From Phycomyces blakesleeanus NRRL 1555(-) (Eukaryota > Mucoromycota > Mucoromycetes > Mucorales > Phycomycetaceae): a stretch of DNA of 64,000 bases. The DNA is taken from assembly GCF_001638985.1 (NCBI RefSeq), contig NW_017265141.1:1543001-1607000 (forward strand). The letters run 5' to 3'. The notes under the pieces were generated by a model. The model was not told the origin of the DNA. It ran no database searches and worked only from the letters and a program-made list of their open reading frames with translations. A program made the translations under genes and the position numbers. Positions 36,890 to 47,812 of this stretch are shown one piece after another (within the stretch, counting starts at the first letter, position 1; every line of letters starts with the position of its first letter).

Positions 36890-39800
36890 TCAGGGCACGT
36901 TTGAGCTTGGAGTGGCACTTTTGAGACGATTTAGTTTTCCTGCAAAGTCTGCACCATGCAAGTCCATGAATTTTTCTATTTTCGTTCTTAATGCACTGTT
37001 CATAGCAACGATCTTTCGGCCTGACTGGAGTTCACGGTCTACGATGTGATGTGTCATCTAAAAAACCCAAATACAAATCTCGTAAATCAAACCATCATCT
37101 TCTGAGTAGTTTCCTTTTATTCTTACCCTTCGTGCCAGATCTTTAAATATATTTTTGTCTTCTTTCCACAAATGCTGTTGGCGTGCACTTAGATACTTGG
37201 TAACTACCTTACCGATCTCTCTCTTTAGATCAATATCATTCAGAAAAGGCCCCTGGGGATCATCCCCTACCGATTGAGCATCTGTAGATCCACTTGTACT
37301 TGCTGTCGGTGTCATGGTATGAGGTGAGCGGCCAGCTTTGCTAGTAGTAATCGAATTAACCGGACTCGGGCTACACCCTTCCTCCAAACGCTTCTTTTTT
37401 TCAGATTCTAGAATCGCGTGCTCTATTTGACCTTCAATTTGCTCTTGAGAAACACCCTCGATCGAACTCTCTCTCTCTTCAGGGAACAGCCACTGTGATT
37501 TCCGGGTGAGGATATTATAGTAGTATACTGTCCCGTCTTCTGTATTTGCTGATCGCCAATTAAGAGGTAATTTACGTCCATCTGATGTCTCTGTGGCACC
37601 TTCTATAGACGCATCATATTGGGCCGCTTCTACCGCCGCCGCCGCCGCCGCATTATAACTTTCTTGGTAGGCAGCCAATGAGAGTTGATAGGCAGCATCA
37701 TTAGCGTATAATTGACTGACGTCGTAAGAGAGACTATCGATCGAGAAGTCTGTAGCTGCCATAGATTGGTCTGTTGGACCAATATATCTATACTGCCCAT
37801 CTTTCAAGGTATACATAGCAGCTGGATCTTGGAGATAGCCAGGGTATGCAGTGGTCGATACTGGCCAGTCGAGCATTGCGCGTGGTGCAGTCGGAATAAC
37901 AGGGCGAGGCGGAAATCGAAGTTTCCATTCGATTTCAGCTTGGTCTGCGTCAAGGGAAAGGTACTCGAAATAGTCGTCATCTGGATCAAAGAATTCTCGG
38001 GTTGACAAGAAGCGAACCTTCTTTCGAGGCAACAAGCCGTTTTCTTGGTCCATCACACGCTTTGTTCCTGTAGATTCATCTTTATACCAATACCTCTAAC
38101 GATGAGAAAGATTTGCATTATAATTAAAATAGTACTATATTACCTTCCACTGCTACTTTTGCAGATTTACGCTCTACATACTGTAGAGGGCAAGTAAAGT
38201 TAGAGTAAGAGACACAGGAAAGCCCAAAAAACTTACTGCACGCTTTGGGATGCGATAGATACTTTTGAGTTTTTCCCAGTCGCTTTCCAGTTTCCGTGCC
38301 AGTTCACCGATATCCTTATCTTCGTGGTCCGTGAGTTTTTGGATGACATCAAACATTTTACAATCTTCAAGTCCATTCTTATTGGCAAGTGGTAGACTGT
38401 CCAAAACACGCAATACACTTTTTACGATCTCCTCGTCTCCTTTCCATTCACCCAGCCAGAATTTAAGCATCTTGAGCCCGTGAAGTCTGACAAAGTTTTT
38501 GAGAACCTCTCTTCCGACTGAGTTGTCGGGGTTAGTGAGTTCTAGGCGGTGTAGGAGACGATTGACAAGACGTGGTTTGCCAACCGAGTCGAGCATTTTC
38601 TTGACAAAGCTCTGGACTTCATCAGGATCATGGAGTGGTTGAGGTGGTTTTGAGCGTTTTCTGAGAGAACGTTTTTGGGATATTGTGACAGCACCTGCTC
38701 CGTCAGTATCTTCGTCGTCAGAGGGTTGCATGCATGGACCTGCCAAAGTTTCCTGATCAGCTGTGCCGAGCGCACCTCCGATGTAACCTTTACAGCATGA
38801 TTCGCCACAATAACATTTTTGCGCAACTGCTCCATAGCGCTCAAACTTGTAATCGAATGTCAACTCATCTCCTGCTTTTACAAACTTGGTGGTGAATATA
38901 CCAATTCGCATCTTTTTTCCAATAACCCATTTCTGCGTCACACTGTTTGGTTTACAGGAGTGGTTGATGAAACGAGCGAGACAGCCCTTCTTAGTGGCGT
39001 CAATGATCTACCAACAATTACTCTATTAAGCTACAAATACTTTTTTTTTATCTTGTGAAAGAAAATAAAATAGAGCGATATTTGGCAGAAATTTGCTGCC
39101 TTTTTTTTTCTTACCTCATCTGTCTTGAGGGTCATAAAATAATAATGCTCTAATCCTTCTGTTTCATAGGATCGAGTGCGACGAACAAATTCGTTGTTGG
39201 GGATAACCTCACCAATGTATTCCATAATAAACGCATTCCTACACTCACACCCATTCGCCCCCACCTCCTTTTATGAGTTCTAGGCCCAATAAATGAAATA
39301 AATAGAAGACTTACGCTGGTAAATCGGTTAGGGCTCGTAAACCAAATCCTTTTTTCTCAGTCTTTATCACATCCACACGCGCGTATTGGCATAACTGAAA
39401 CCTCCGATTCTGGCAATACCGACCACAATGGCAGTCATCCACCATGCATTCCATAAACATCATGCGATTGATGCAAAAATTGTCGTCACCACATGCCGCA
39501 CTAACATCATCAACATCAGGATCGTACTTGCATTCACATGGCATCGATTCTTCTGCAATTGACCGACCAGATGCTGATCCACAATATATATTTGCCAGAA
39601 TATTCTCATAAGTTTGCATAGCTTCGGCTGTAGCAGATGGGAGACACAAAGATAAATGATTACTCTTGTCCATGTCGTCTGTTGATTGATTCCAGTCCAC
39701 ATACATTAACACACACATATACAATAAACAATATCAAGGAATAATAAGGAGCAAGTGAGTATAATAGTAAAAGTAATATTAAAAAATAAAGAATAAAGAA

Positions 39801-40226
39801 AATGTTACCATTATTCCAATCGTCCGATTCAATTGATGAAGAATGAGATTGTTGTGGAGATCCTATTGCCTTTTGCTGCGGAAGTCGCTTTGAGCCATAC
39901 TTTCCAAATGGATAGTCTGGTAATGGGTTGGTATAATGGGCTGGCTCAAAATCGCCTATCGATATTGCATCGTCTTCTCCAAATTCCTCATGAGTGTTAC
40001 TGTAGGGGCTATCCCCCATAATATCAACAACTTTGGTATCTTCGTCTGTAATGGTGGTGTCGGTTTGTGTTGGTTTAGGTGTGGACTTTTGATCGTTTTT
40101 TTGAACATTCCATTCCCACATTTGGCTTGTGGAGGATGTATGTTGGGTGTGAGCATGCGTCTCTCCACCATTCGGTGGAGCCAGTGTTCCTTTAAGGCAC
40201 TCTCTGTTCAGTACTGCAGAGCGCAT
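36890..40226 (-). CDS. SET2: SET2/SETD2 histone H3 lysine-36 methyltransferase, about 945 aa, 7 exons
   Basis: SET2 binds the phosphorylated RNA polymerase II tail and methylates H3K36 during elongation. Exons are 39809-40226, 39315-39678, 39115-39238, 38237-39007, a proposed 24-nt microexon 38157-38180, 37127-38095 and 36890-37057; the sum is 946 codons. Domains in order are AWS (CECKYDP to CHCGRYCQNRRFQ), SET (FGLRALTDL, FIMEYIGEV, RFINHSCKPN, FDYKFERYG), post-SET (CYCGESCCKG), a helical Set2-specific region, a WW domain (LPLNWRSANTEDGTVYYYN) and a C-terminal SRI domain that binds the polymerase tail. The start is uncertain: the frame stays open upstream of 40226 to an acceptor-like AG near 40322, so a further 5' exon is possible. 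Function is very secure. Confidence 0.94.
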
Positions 40227-40991
40227 GAGTCGTCGGCTTGTTTGTTTGTCTGCTCTACCTGCTTTCAAGTGGCCACCGAGCGTGTCCTTTTGTCTGACGG
40301 CCAGTGATATTGCGCTTGGTTCCCTGTATAGATATTGAAAGTCAATAATGATGTGCTTGGTTTGTGTTTTCCGGGTTCGAACATATACTTGGTTGATTTA
40401 CTTTAAAGTATTGTAAAGAAAGAAGAAAGGGAAAAGAGAGTTGGGGTTTGGGGAGTGAGGTCCATTTTGTATACATAGGCTTTATATGTACCTGAAATTA
40501 GCACTATGCATGCCTGCGTCAGTATCCAGGCCGCTGTTATGATGTATGATAGGAGTGAGTTGAAGATACGATTATGAAGGTAATAATAGTATAAATAGAG
40601 ATATAAAAATGTAGAGAATGGAAAGGATCTTGTTCTTTGTCTGCTTGGTACTTTACTTCTGTTTCTTCGCACCAAGCGAGTAGAAGAAGCGGAAATGAAA
40701 AAAATAAAATGTAGGAGAAAGAAATATATTATATATATATAAAATATAAAATATAAATAAAATAAAAATGTTAGTACCACTCACTAGTGACTTTCCAAAA
40801 AGAGAGACGCGCAAAAAGAAATGAAGAAAGAAAGAAATAAAGAATATGTGTGTGTTATATATATATATATTATATATTAATTATAGGAATAAAAATAAAA
40901 ATATAAAAAGAAAAGTAAAAAAAAAAAGGTTGGCTATACTCTGTTTTACAGATTCCTTTCTTTCTTGCTTTCTCTCTTTTGTGGTATGCCT
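40227..40991. other. SET2 upstream / AKR1 downstream region
   Basis: This 765-bp stretch may include a 5' exon and intron of SET2 (acceptor-like AG near 40322, in frame with the SET2 N-terminus). Otherwise it is AT-rich with short repeats and shows no separate gene. Confidence 0.45.
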
Positions 40992-43103
40992 CTAAACTTC
41001 CATTGACAACGCTTCAGAAGGTCTCAGTTGCCGAACGTCATAGAGTTCATACCACTGCAAATGCTTCTGTTCGCGATTGCTCTCGGACCAAAATTCGATG
41101 CAATTGGCCCAACAGCCGTGATCAAACACATTGCCTCTCCACTGACTGGTCGGCTGGGTTCGCCGCTTGTGCAACGCCCTAGCTCCTGCCACGAGCTGCA
41201 GGCAAGGACAGAACCCACCATTAGAGCCATGCGAGTGCCCATGCGAGTGCCCATGAGAATTTCCTGGATCGTTTGCAGGATCTACATGTCCTAGACCGAT
41301 AACTGTAGCTACCCGATCAATTTTACGAGTTTCATGATTCATATAAGAGTATCGATGACTATTCGCACTCTCGTTGGTCGTTGTCGCTACTGCAATCTGG
41401 TAAAGCTGAACTACCAATAGGAACACCGACCAGGACAGTTGTAGGCACACCCACAATGCCAGCGCCATTGTCCATCCATCATAAGCAAAATAACCACACG
41501 CTGTCTCTCCAAGAAAACATGTATTGTCGGTTATAGCCATGGGTGGAGATGCAACAAAATCTACAGAGCTGTGTGAGTTAGCTTCTTATTTTCTCTTTTT
41601 TTTTCATGGAACTATATTGAAGAAAAGCGGCTATCAATAAATAATACTTGCATTGATATACGAGTAAAAGATATGCCGTAATGCTAGTGACCATGTTCAA
41701 CAGAAAGATCATAAATGATCTGTGGTTGTGGACACCAATACAATTTGATATCCAAGGACAATGACTAGTGTTTATGGTGAGTATGATACGTGTGCACACC
41801 ATAAATACTTACTGGTCAAATCGAGCCACACATCGATTACAGATTTTACAATGCTTGGATCTTAATGGCTTTTTAATCTACGCCATTATCAGTACATACT
41901 TCAATTACGCTTTATATACTTACCATGCAAGAAAAACAAAAATGCCGGATATCCAGATTTTGATCTTCTGCAAGTTCAAGCACGGCTTCTTTTGTGATCT
42001 GAATCGGAAGATCTTTTTTGAGGAACCCTGGGTCGGCTCTGATTGCTTTGAAAAAGAAATATAGCGCGGTGCCGAAACAAATGATAAAGATAATGTTGGT
42101 AAACATGAACTGTGAGGTAACTGGTGAGATAGAAGTAAGTCGGTTAATTAATGTGCTTTTGATTGATTGGCGGTCTACAAATGTATATATATATACATGC
42201 ATATAACAATACACATATACTTGCCTGGAATAAGTGTAGTAATCCAGGAGTAAAAAACCCAAAATGCACTGGATTGGAATATGCTTGAGAAATAAGGTGT
42301 TTTCCAGATCGCATCATGTGTAGGTACTGGGATAAGATACTTGATAATTCCAACATGCATTACTGCAAATTCCAAGAGCCCCAATGGCAATCCAGTATAC
42401 CAAGGCAAAACAGCCAGTGTTTTCACAAACAAACCGAGCACAACAAAAGGAAGGATAAACACAATACTATTAAGAGTACGCTGATACAAAAAAAAGAGTC
42501 AGTTATTTCCCTTTGTATCTGCCGCTTGTACCTTGGATTCAAAGTATTTACTACCTTTTTGATCGGTTTTCCTTTAGAACCTGGGTAAGTACCTATACGT
42601 GGTGCTTGCGAGGGATTATCTTGTGCTCCAACATCGAACTCGAGGACGGCTCTGTCCCAGACAGATTCTAGTTTTCGTTCCTGGACAAAATCGTAGGCAG
42701 TCTTGCCAATCTTTTCTCGGGCATTGTGATCTGCACCATATTCGAGCATCTTTCGAATACACATCTTATTGCCCTGGACGACAGCCCAATGCAATGGGGT
42801 AAGATGTGAATCATCGATAGCGGATACATTTGCACCAAACCGTAAAAGAAGATCAACTGTCAAGGCATGCCCTTGATAAGCGGCCCACATCAAGGGAGTG
42901 TGTCCACCCACGCTATCTATAGAGTCAATATCGACACCTATAAGTAGTAAATAGAGCACAAGCATGGCATGTGAAGAGTTGACGGCCAAGTGAAGCACGC
43001 CATATCCTTGTGCATCTCTGAGAGTGAGATCTGCACCCTCTTTTATTAGACAATGTACTGCTATCAGGGATCCTTTTCTGCAAATAATGGTAATAGCAGC
43101 AGC

Positions 43104-43146
<43 letters not shown>

Positions 43147-43645
43147 TGAGCATAAATCTTTGTTCAATTGGTCAAAAAATTACCTTGCTGCCCAGTGCAA
43201 TGGCGTGGCTTTCATTTCTCCTGCAAGGGCATCCACGTGGGCCCCTCTGTCGATCAAATATTTGACGCACACATGGTAATTGCCGTTAGCAGCGTAATGG
43301 AGTGCAGTAGCACCTTGTTCATCTACATCTGTCACTGTTGCCTTGCCGCTATCGAGAATATGGCATATTGTCTGGAATGAGCCCATTGCCGATGCCTCAA
43401 ATAGGGTAGTTTCTACTCAAATGACTAGCATGAGCATTAAAGAAGAATTTGAGTATGGGGAAGGGGGAGGGGAAGGGGAAAAAAGGAGTTGTACCTTTCG
43501 GTTCGGAGACGATGGCCGCCTCTACATTCTCTTGAGAAAGCCCAAATGTCGCCTGACTTTGCTTGGGCTGAATTCCATGGGACTGAAAGGCTGACGCTGT
43601 CACCAAAACGTCTTCGTTTTGCAGTGGTGGGTCGCCAATGGACAT
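40992..43645 (-). CDS. AKR1: AKR1/ZDHHC17-type ankyrin-repeat palmitoyltransferase, 704 aa, 8 exons
   Basis: This Golgi/endosomal membrane enzyme would attach palmitate to Cys residues of target proteins. Exons are 43495-43645, 43184-43412, 42555-43077, 42225-42480, 41924-42120, 41813-41877, 41648-41764 and 40992-41568 (2115 nt). The N-terminal half carries five to six ankyrin repeats, with TALHYAA, TPLHWAA, TPLMWAAYQGH and TPLHWAVVQGN marking them. Transmembrane helices follow (ILPFVVLGLFV, FMFTNIIFIICFGTALYFF). The catalytic Cys-rich domain has HCKICNRCVARFD and then HHCPW, so a DHHC motif is made only after splicing across the intron at 41765-41812. Two more membrane segments follow. The intron 42121-42224 appears to use a GC donor. 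The C-terminal tail contains a Gly/His/Ser repeat. Confidence 0.93.
43106..43147. repeat. (AAT)n microsatellite inside an AKR1 intron
   Basis: About fourteen ATA/AAT units lie within the intron between the second and third AKR1 exons (43077 and 43184). Confidence 0.95.
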
Positions 43646-44166
43646 TAGATCAACAACAGTACTTCTGGAGGTTGCCTTTTCGAAACAAAGTCCGCTTTCA
43701 TGAGCTTGGCGTGTGACCGTGGATGACTTGCATCTCTTTTTGGCTCTTGAGCGGGGAAATAGCCAATCAAACGAAGAATAACTGTAGGTCGGGGATTATA
43801 GTATGTAGTTTCCAACTGGCTGGACTGCTGGACCTATCAAAAGCTTCCAAGGGTAATGCTAAGAGCGAAATTCATACTCAGCTATGCTTATAAAAAAGAG
43901 AGCTTTCTGGCAAATTTGTCGCTTCTTAACAGAGACCCATTTAGCAGACGTAACTTGCACTATCTTTGTCTTTATTTTGACTCCCCACTAGGGGTTTCGA
44001 TTGAGAGGCTGAGATTTTGCCGTGTTACAATCTTGCCACTCTGGTTTCTAAAATTACAGTTATCTGTGCTCGATAGACAACGGATCAGGAGGCCTTTCCT
44101 TGTGTTTGTCTAATGATTTTTCCGTTCACAATACGAGCTACAAATCACCTTTATTTTTTACATATA
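43646..44166. other. AKR1 promoter region up to the transposon island
   Basis: About 520 bp separate the AKR1 start from the left terminal repeat of the transposon island. The region is less AT-rich than most intergenic DNA here. It contains an 85-codon open frame on the plus strand (43856-44113) with no recognisable similarity. Confidence 0.45.
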
Positions 44167-44261
44167 CAGAGTGTTTCGAAATTATTCACGCACTTTTTGA
44201 AAAAAATTCAAGCATTAATAAAATAAAAATTCAAGCACAAAATGAAGCACATTAAAATTTA

Positions 44262-45602
44262 TTAAATGGGTTTTCTGTTTAAGCAATCATCAAATTTCCC
44301 TACTGAATATCTACAAAAGCCTTGCAAGTCACTGGTGAGCACATTATTGCAAGCTTCCCTAATTTTGGAAGATAATGTCTCTTCCTTCAAAAGTGCTTCT
44401 CTCTTTACTTTACTTTTGCATACTGACCAAAATTGCTCAATGGGATTAAGTTCAGGTGAGTAAGGCGGAAGGTAAACGCATCCATAGCCATGGGACTCAA
44501 TGTACTTTCTGATATCAACGTGGTTGTGAATGGGACAGTTGTCCATTATCAGATAATGACCTCTGAACTCTTCGTATTGATTCATTATTTGTATGGTCTC
44601 AGCTACAAAGTTAAAATAGTGTCCAGTTACCGTCCCACCTTTCCCTTTCTCTTTCTCCGGTTTTTTTATAGCTCCACCTGGTCCTTTTCTCTTCTTTGAA
44701 TTTGAGGCAACAACAACTTTAGAAACCTTCAATTGCACGTTAATTACACCCAAGGGTGATATTGCCCCTATGGTAGTATGAGATGTCGCTCTCGTTTTGG
44801 GAATTTCCACTATTGGAGTCTCGCCCACTGGTGCCCATGCCATACTACGTTTCATGTCGATGTTGAAGCCCGACTCATTGATGAAAACACAATCGGTTAT
44901 GTAATCTATATCAGTCTTCAGAAGTTCGGTAACCCATTGAAATCTAGCCTCTATCTTTGTATCACTGTTGCGCTCTGCAGGTCGGAAAAGAGCTCTCTTC
45001 ACTGACATACCACAGTGAGCGGCGACGTATTTATAAAGGGAAGATCTCGATATGTCTAAGTTTGTGAACTGACTAGTAAGTCCATCCATCATCTCATCCA
45101 AAACAATACCTGGCTTTTGGTCAATAAGGTTTATGAGATATTTCTTTTGTTCTGAGTTTATTGTCAAAGGTCTTCCAACTGGTCTTTCATTTCCTGGTTT
45201 TCTCAAGTATAGATCTTCTCCACTCTCTATGCTTTTTTGATCTTTCGTATACCATGTTTGAGCAGTACATGGGGGTATTTTCAATTCTTTGGCAGCTCCA
45301 CGAATTGACATATTCTTCTCAAATACAAGAAAATAAAACTTCTTCATATCTTCTTTCTTATATTTTCAGTATGTTCTCTCCGTCTTCTTCTCAGGTTTCG
45401 CTTCCGACTTGGAACTTGTCTCTTCGACTTTGTTCGCTTTTTTTGGTTTCTCGGGCGGTTTGAGATCCAAGTAAGAAGAGAAAGTGGTTATTGAGGTCAA
45501 GGGGTAATTCTCATTGTCAACCTCCATCTGGTATTCGATAACTTCGTTGCCATTTTCATCAGTTAACTTCCCACTGCCATCGTCAAAATAAATTGTGGCC
45601 AT
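44262..45602 (-). pseudogene. DD34E transposase, left copy, with in-frame UGA and first catalytic Asp replaced
   Basis: The main frame (44262-45347, 361 codons) encodes an IS630/Tc1-type transposase: helix-turn-helix near SIRGAAKELKIPPCTAQTW, then the catalytic core. A second piece (45366-45602, 78 codons, MATIYFDDGSG to EKKTERTY) is in the same frame just upstream, separated only by a TGA and five sense codons. The full frame would be about 446 codons, as in related fungal elements that start with a charged N-terminus. The first catalytic motif reads FINESGFN (Asn157 of the 361-codon frame) where the family has Asp. The second Asp (IMDN, residue 269) and Glu (NPIEQFW, 304) are present, with 34 residues between. 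Translation could also begin at the ATG at 45347. It is probably inactive. Confidence 0.85.
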
Positions 45603-46037
45603 CTGAAAGTAACTAAGAATTCTTAGGAAAATAAAAGTGAAGTAAACGTAATAACGTTGTGCGCGATTTTTGTTTTATTAATGCTTGAAGCTTTTTTTTA
45701 GTTAGTGCTTTTAGTGCTTGATTTTTATTTTTTCAACTGCTTGAACAACATAAGACCAACCTGGACCAACCTTTTCTTAAAATCACTGTGTATGGCTTTC
45801 AAAATTTATTTTCTCTTGAATTCTTATAAATTGTCATGGATGCAAACATTTGTAAAGGCAAAATAACAAGGGACATGGCCCTCTGCATTTTTTTGCCAGG
45901 AATATAGCGAAGACAATGCAAAAATTTTGCCTAAAAAACTTGAAACCATGAAAGTTTTAGAGATTTGCTATACAAATGGCACGAATATACAGTACCCCTT
46001 TAACAATCTTGTTTTTGAAAACAAACTCCAGTCAATA

Positions 46038-46516
46038 GAGAAGTTCGTGGAGTCACTTTTTCAAAGAAAATTTCCTTTTTAAATCAAACTCAGTGATTTA
46101 AATAAGAAAATAATGTAACAATACAAAAATAATTTTGAAAAAGTTTTTGAAATTTTCAGATTTTCTGAAAAAGTGAGAGAACTTTTTCAACCTCTAATAT
46201 CTTTCTATTTTTTATTCTAAACTAACGTTATGAAAATAGTAGAAATATACGGAACAATGTAAAGTTTTGAATATAAATCAGCAACGATATAGACAAGATC
46301 ATTTTACACATTTTTGTTCACGTTTATCAACTTATCTATTTAATAAAATTTATCTAAGCAAAGCTAGCTATAGAAGCCTTAATGAGAAATTTAATATAAA
46401 GCTATTTTATCATCAAAAGAAACAAATTTTTTGAAAAAGTTTAAATCCTCGAAAGAGTTACCCTATTTGGCTTTGTGTTCTGTACAACTTTGAAAAAGTT
46501 ATTCCACGAACTTCTC
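46038..46516. mobile_element. 479-bp MITE with 29-bp terminal inverted repeats and TA flanks
   Basis: The ends 46038-46066 and 46488-46516 are inverted copies over 29 bp with two mismatches, starting GAGAAGTTCGTGGA. Both sides are flanked by TA (46036-46037 and 46517-46518), the target duplication of Tc1/mariner-type elements. There is no coding frame, so it would be non-autonomous. Internal repeats of a GAAAAAGTT-like motif are visible. Confidence 0.85.
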
Positions 46517-46546
46517 TAATGAATCAAAAATGGGCATAAATCCATA

Positions 46547-47732
46547 CACTGTAGAAAAAAAGTTGCCGTAAATTCCAAAAAACGGCAACTTTCAATAAAA
46601 AACCTGCAACTTTGTTTAAACTCCTACAAACCTACCAAATATAGGGCATTTTGAGCTCTTTTTTGTTTTTTGAGATTTAATTCAAATATATTTTTTGGAT
46701 TTTTAATTCAGAAAGCCATTTTAGGGGAATATCGTACGCTAAACTGCTTACAGATTACGAGGTTGAGTAAAGGGACAAACATGGCCTACAAGATTACTTA
46801 TATTTTTAATCTAAACTTTAAGAAGTCTTTGCCACTAAAAAGGAATGACTGTGATTGCTTTTTAATGCAATATTTTTTTTTTTATTCTGTAAAGTCTTTT
46901 TCTTATTTCTCTTTATTTCTTTTTTTTTTCACAAGGTCTAAATTTATTAAAAGTCTCTAAAAGGAACACACTTAATAACTATGAAGGCTAGTATTAATAA
47001 AATACGAATCAGCAAAGTTGACAAAAGAAAGCAATCTGAGAAGAATTGACAGAAAAATATCTGCATCAAGTACAATTTGGTTGTCAAGATTGCTCGCATG
47101 CTCATTAGAAATCTCGGTAGATTTACAGAATTGCAAGGAATCTATCTTCTTGTTTTTCAAAAGTATGGATCAGACATGACAATGTTAACACAAAGCAGGT
47201 TTATACTCTTTGTTAAAAAGAATTAATTAAGCAATATACATACCTTCATCAATATCATAGTATCTAGACAATAGCCTTTTTTTTAGATAAAAAAATGTGA
47301 AAAGTATTATATAAAAATAGATATATGTATATTATTTAGCAACTTTATAGCTTAAACTGTTACTAAATATTATAAAAAATAGTACTTCTTCTTTCCATAC
47401 TTTTTTATATTCAACTTGTATTATTTTAATCAATAAAAACTATAAAAGTCCAATATAAAACTGTGTATTTGTTGAGCCAATTATGAGAATAGAGATACCT
47501 AAAAAAAAAAGGTATAGACTTGCCATATTTAGAATATTTGATTGGATTAGATTCAAAAATAATCTGAAATTTCATAAATCATATTTGACATAATCTGAAA
47601 TCTCATAAATAGTATCTGCCCAAAAGTAAGGCTTACGGGTTAATGTCTGGCATGTTATTGGCTTAGAAGAAAGTTGCAGGTTGGCAACTTTGTTGCAGGT
47701 TCGGGGTTTAAAAGCTGCCATTTCCTACAGTG
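46547..47732. mobile_element. Candidate 1.2-kb non-autonomous element with CACTGTAG ends
   Basis: The left end reads CACTGTAGAAAA. The right end read inward is CACTGTAGGAAA. Both ends have subterminal copies of ACCTGCAACTTT (about 46600-46615 and 47670-47695). TA precedes the left end; CA follows the right end, so no clean target duplication is seen. The right end abuts the right inverted arm within two bases. It contains only short AT-rich frames. Confidence 0.55.
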
Positions 47733-47812
47733 CAGGTTGGTCCAGGTTGGTCTTATGTTGTTCAAGCAGTTGAAAAAATAAAAATCAAGCACTAAAAGCA
47801 CTAACTAAAAAA

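Larger units (their letters stand above)
45773..47733. other. Spacer between the inverted arms
   Basis: This 2-kb AT-rich spacer holds a 479-bp inverted-repeat element (46038-46516) and a 1186-bp element with CACTGTAG ends (46547-47732). The first 260 bp are not assigned to any element. No coding gene is recognised in it. Confidence 0.6.

Noticed and set aside
40365..40376. Perfect-looking B box GGGTTCGAAC
   Set aside because: No A box lies at the right distance and no cloverleaf forms. It is in the SET2 upstream region.
43856..44113. 85-codon frame upstream of AKR1
   Set aside because: It has mixed composition but no recognisable similarity, and it lies in the AKR1 promoter. Not supported as a gene.
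45361..45370. An intron that removes the in-frame UGA of the transposase
   Set aside because: No GT donor with a matching acceptor around the stop restores the frame, and sequence on both sides is in the same frame already.
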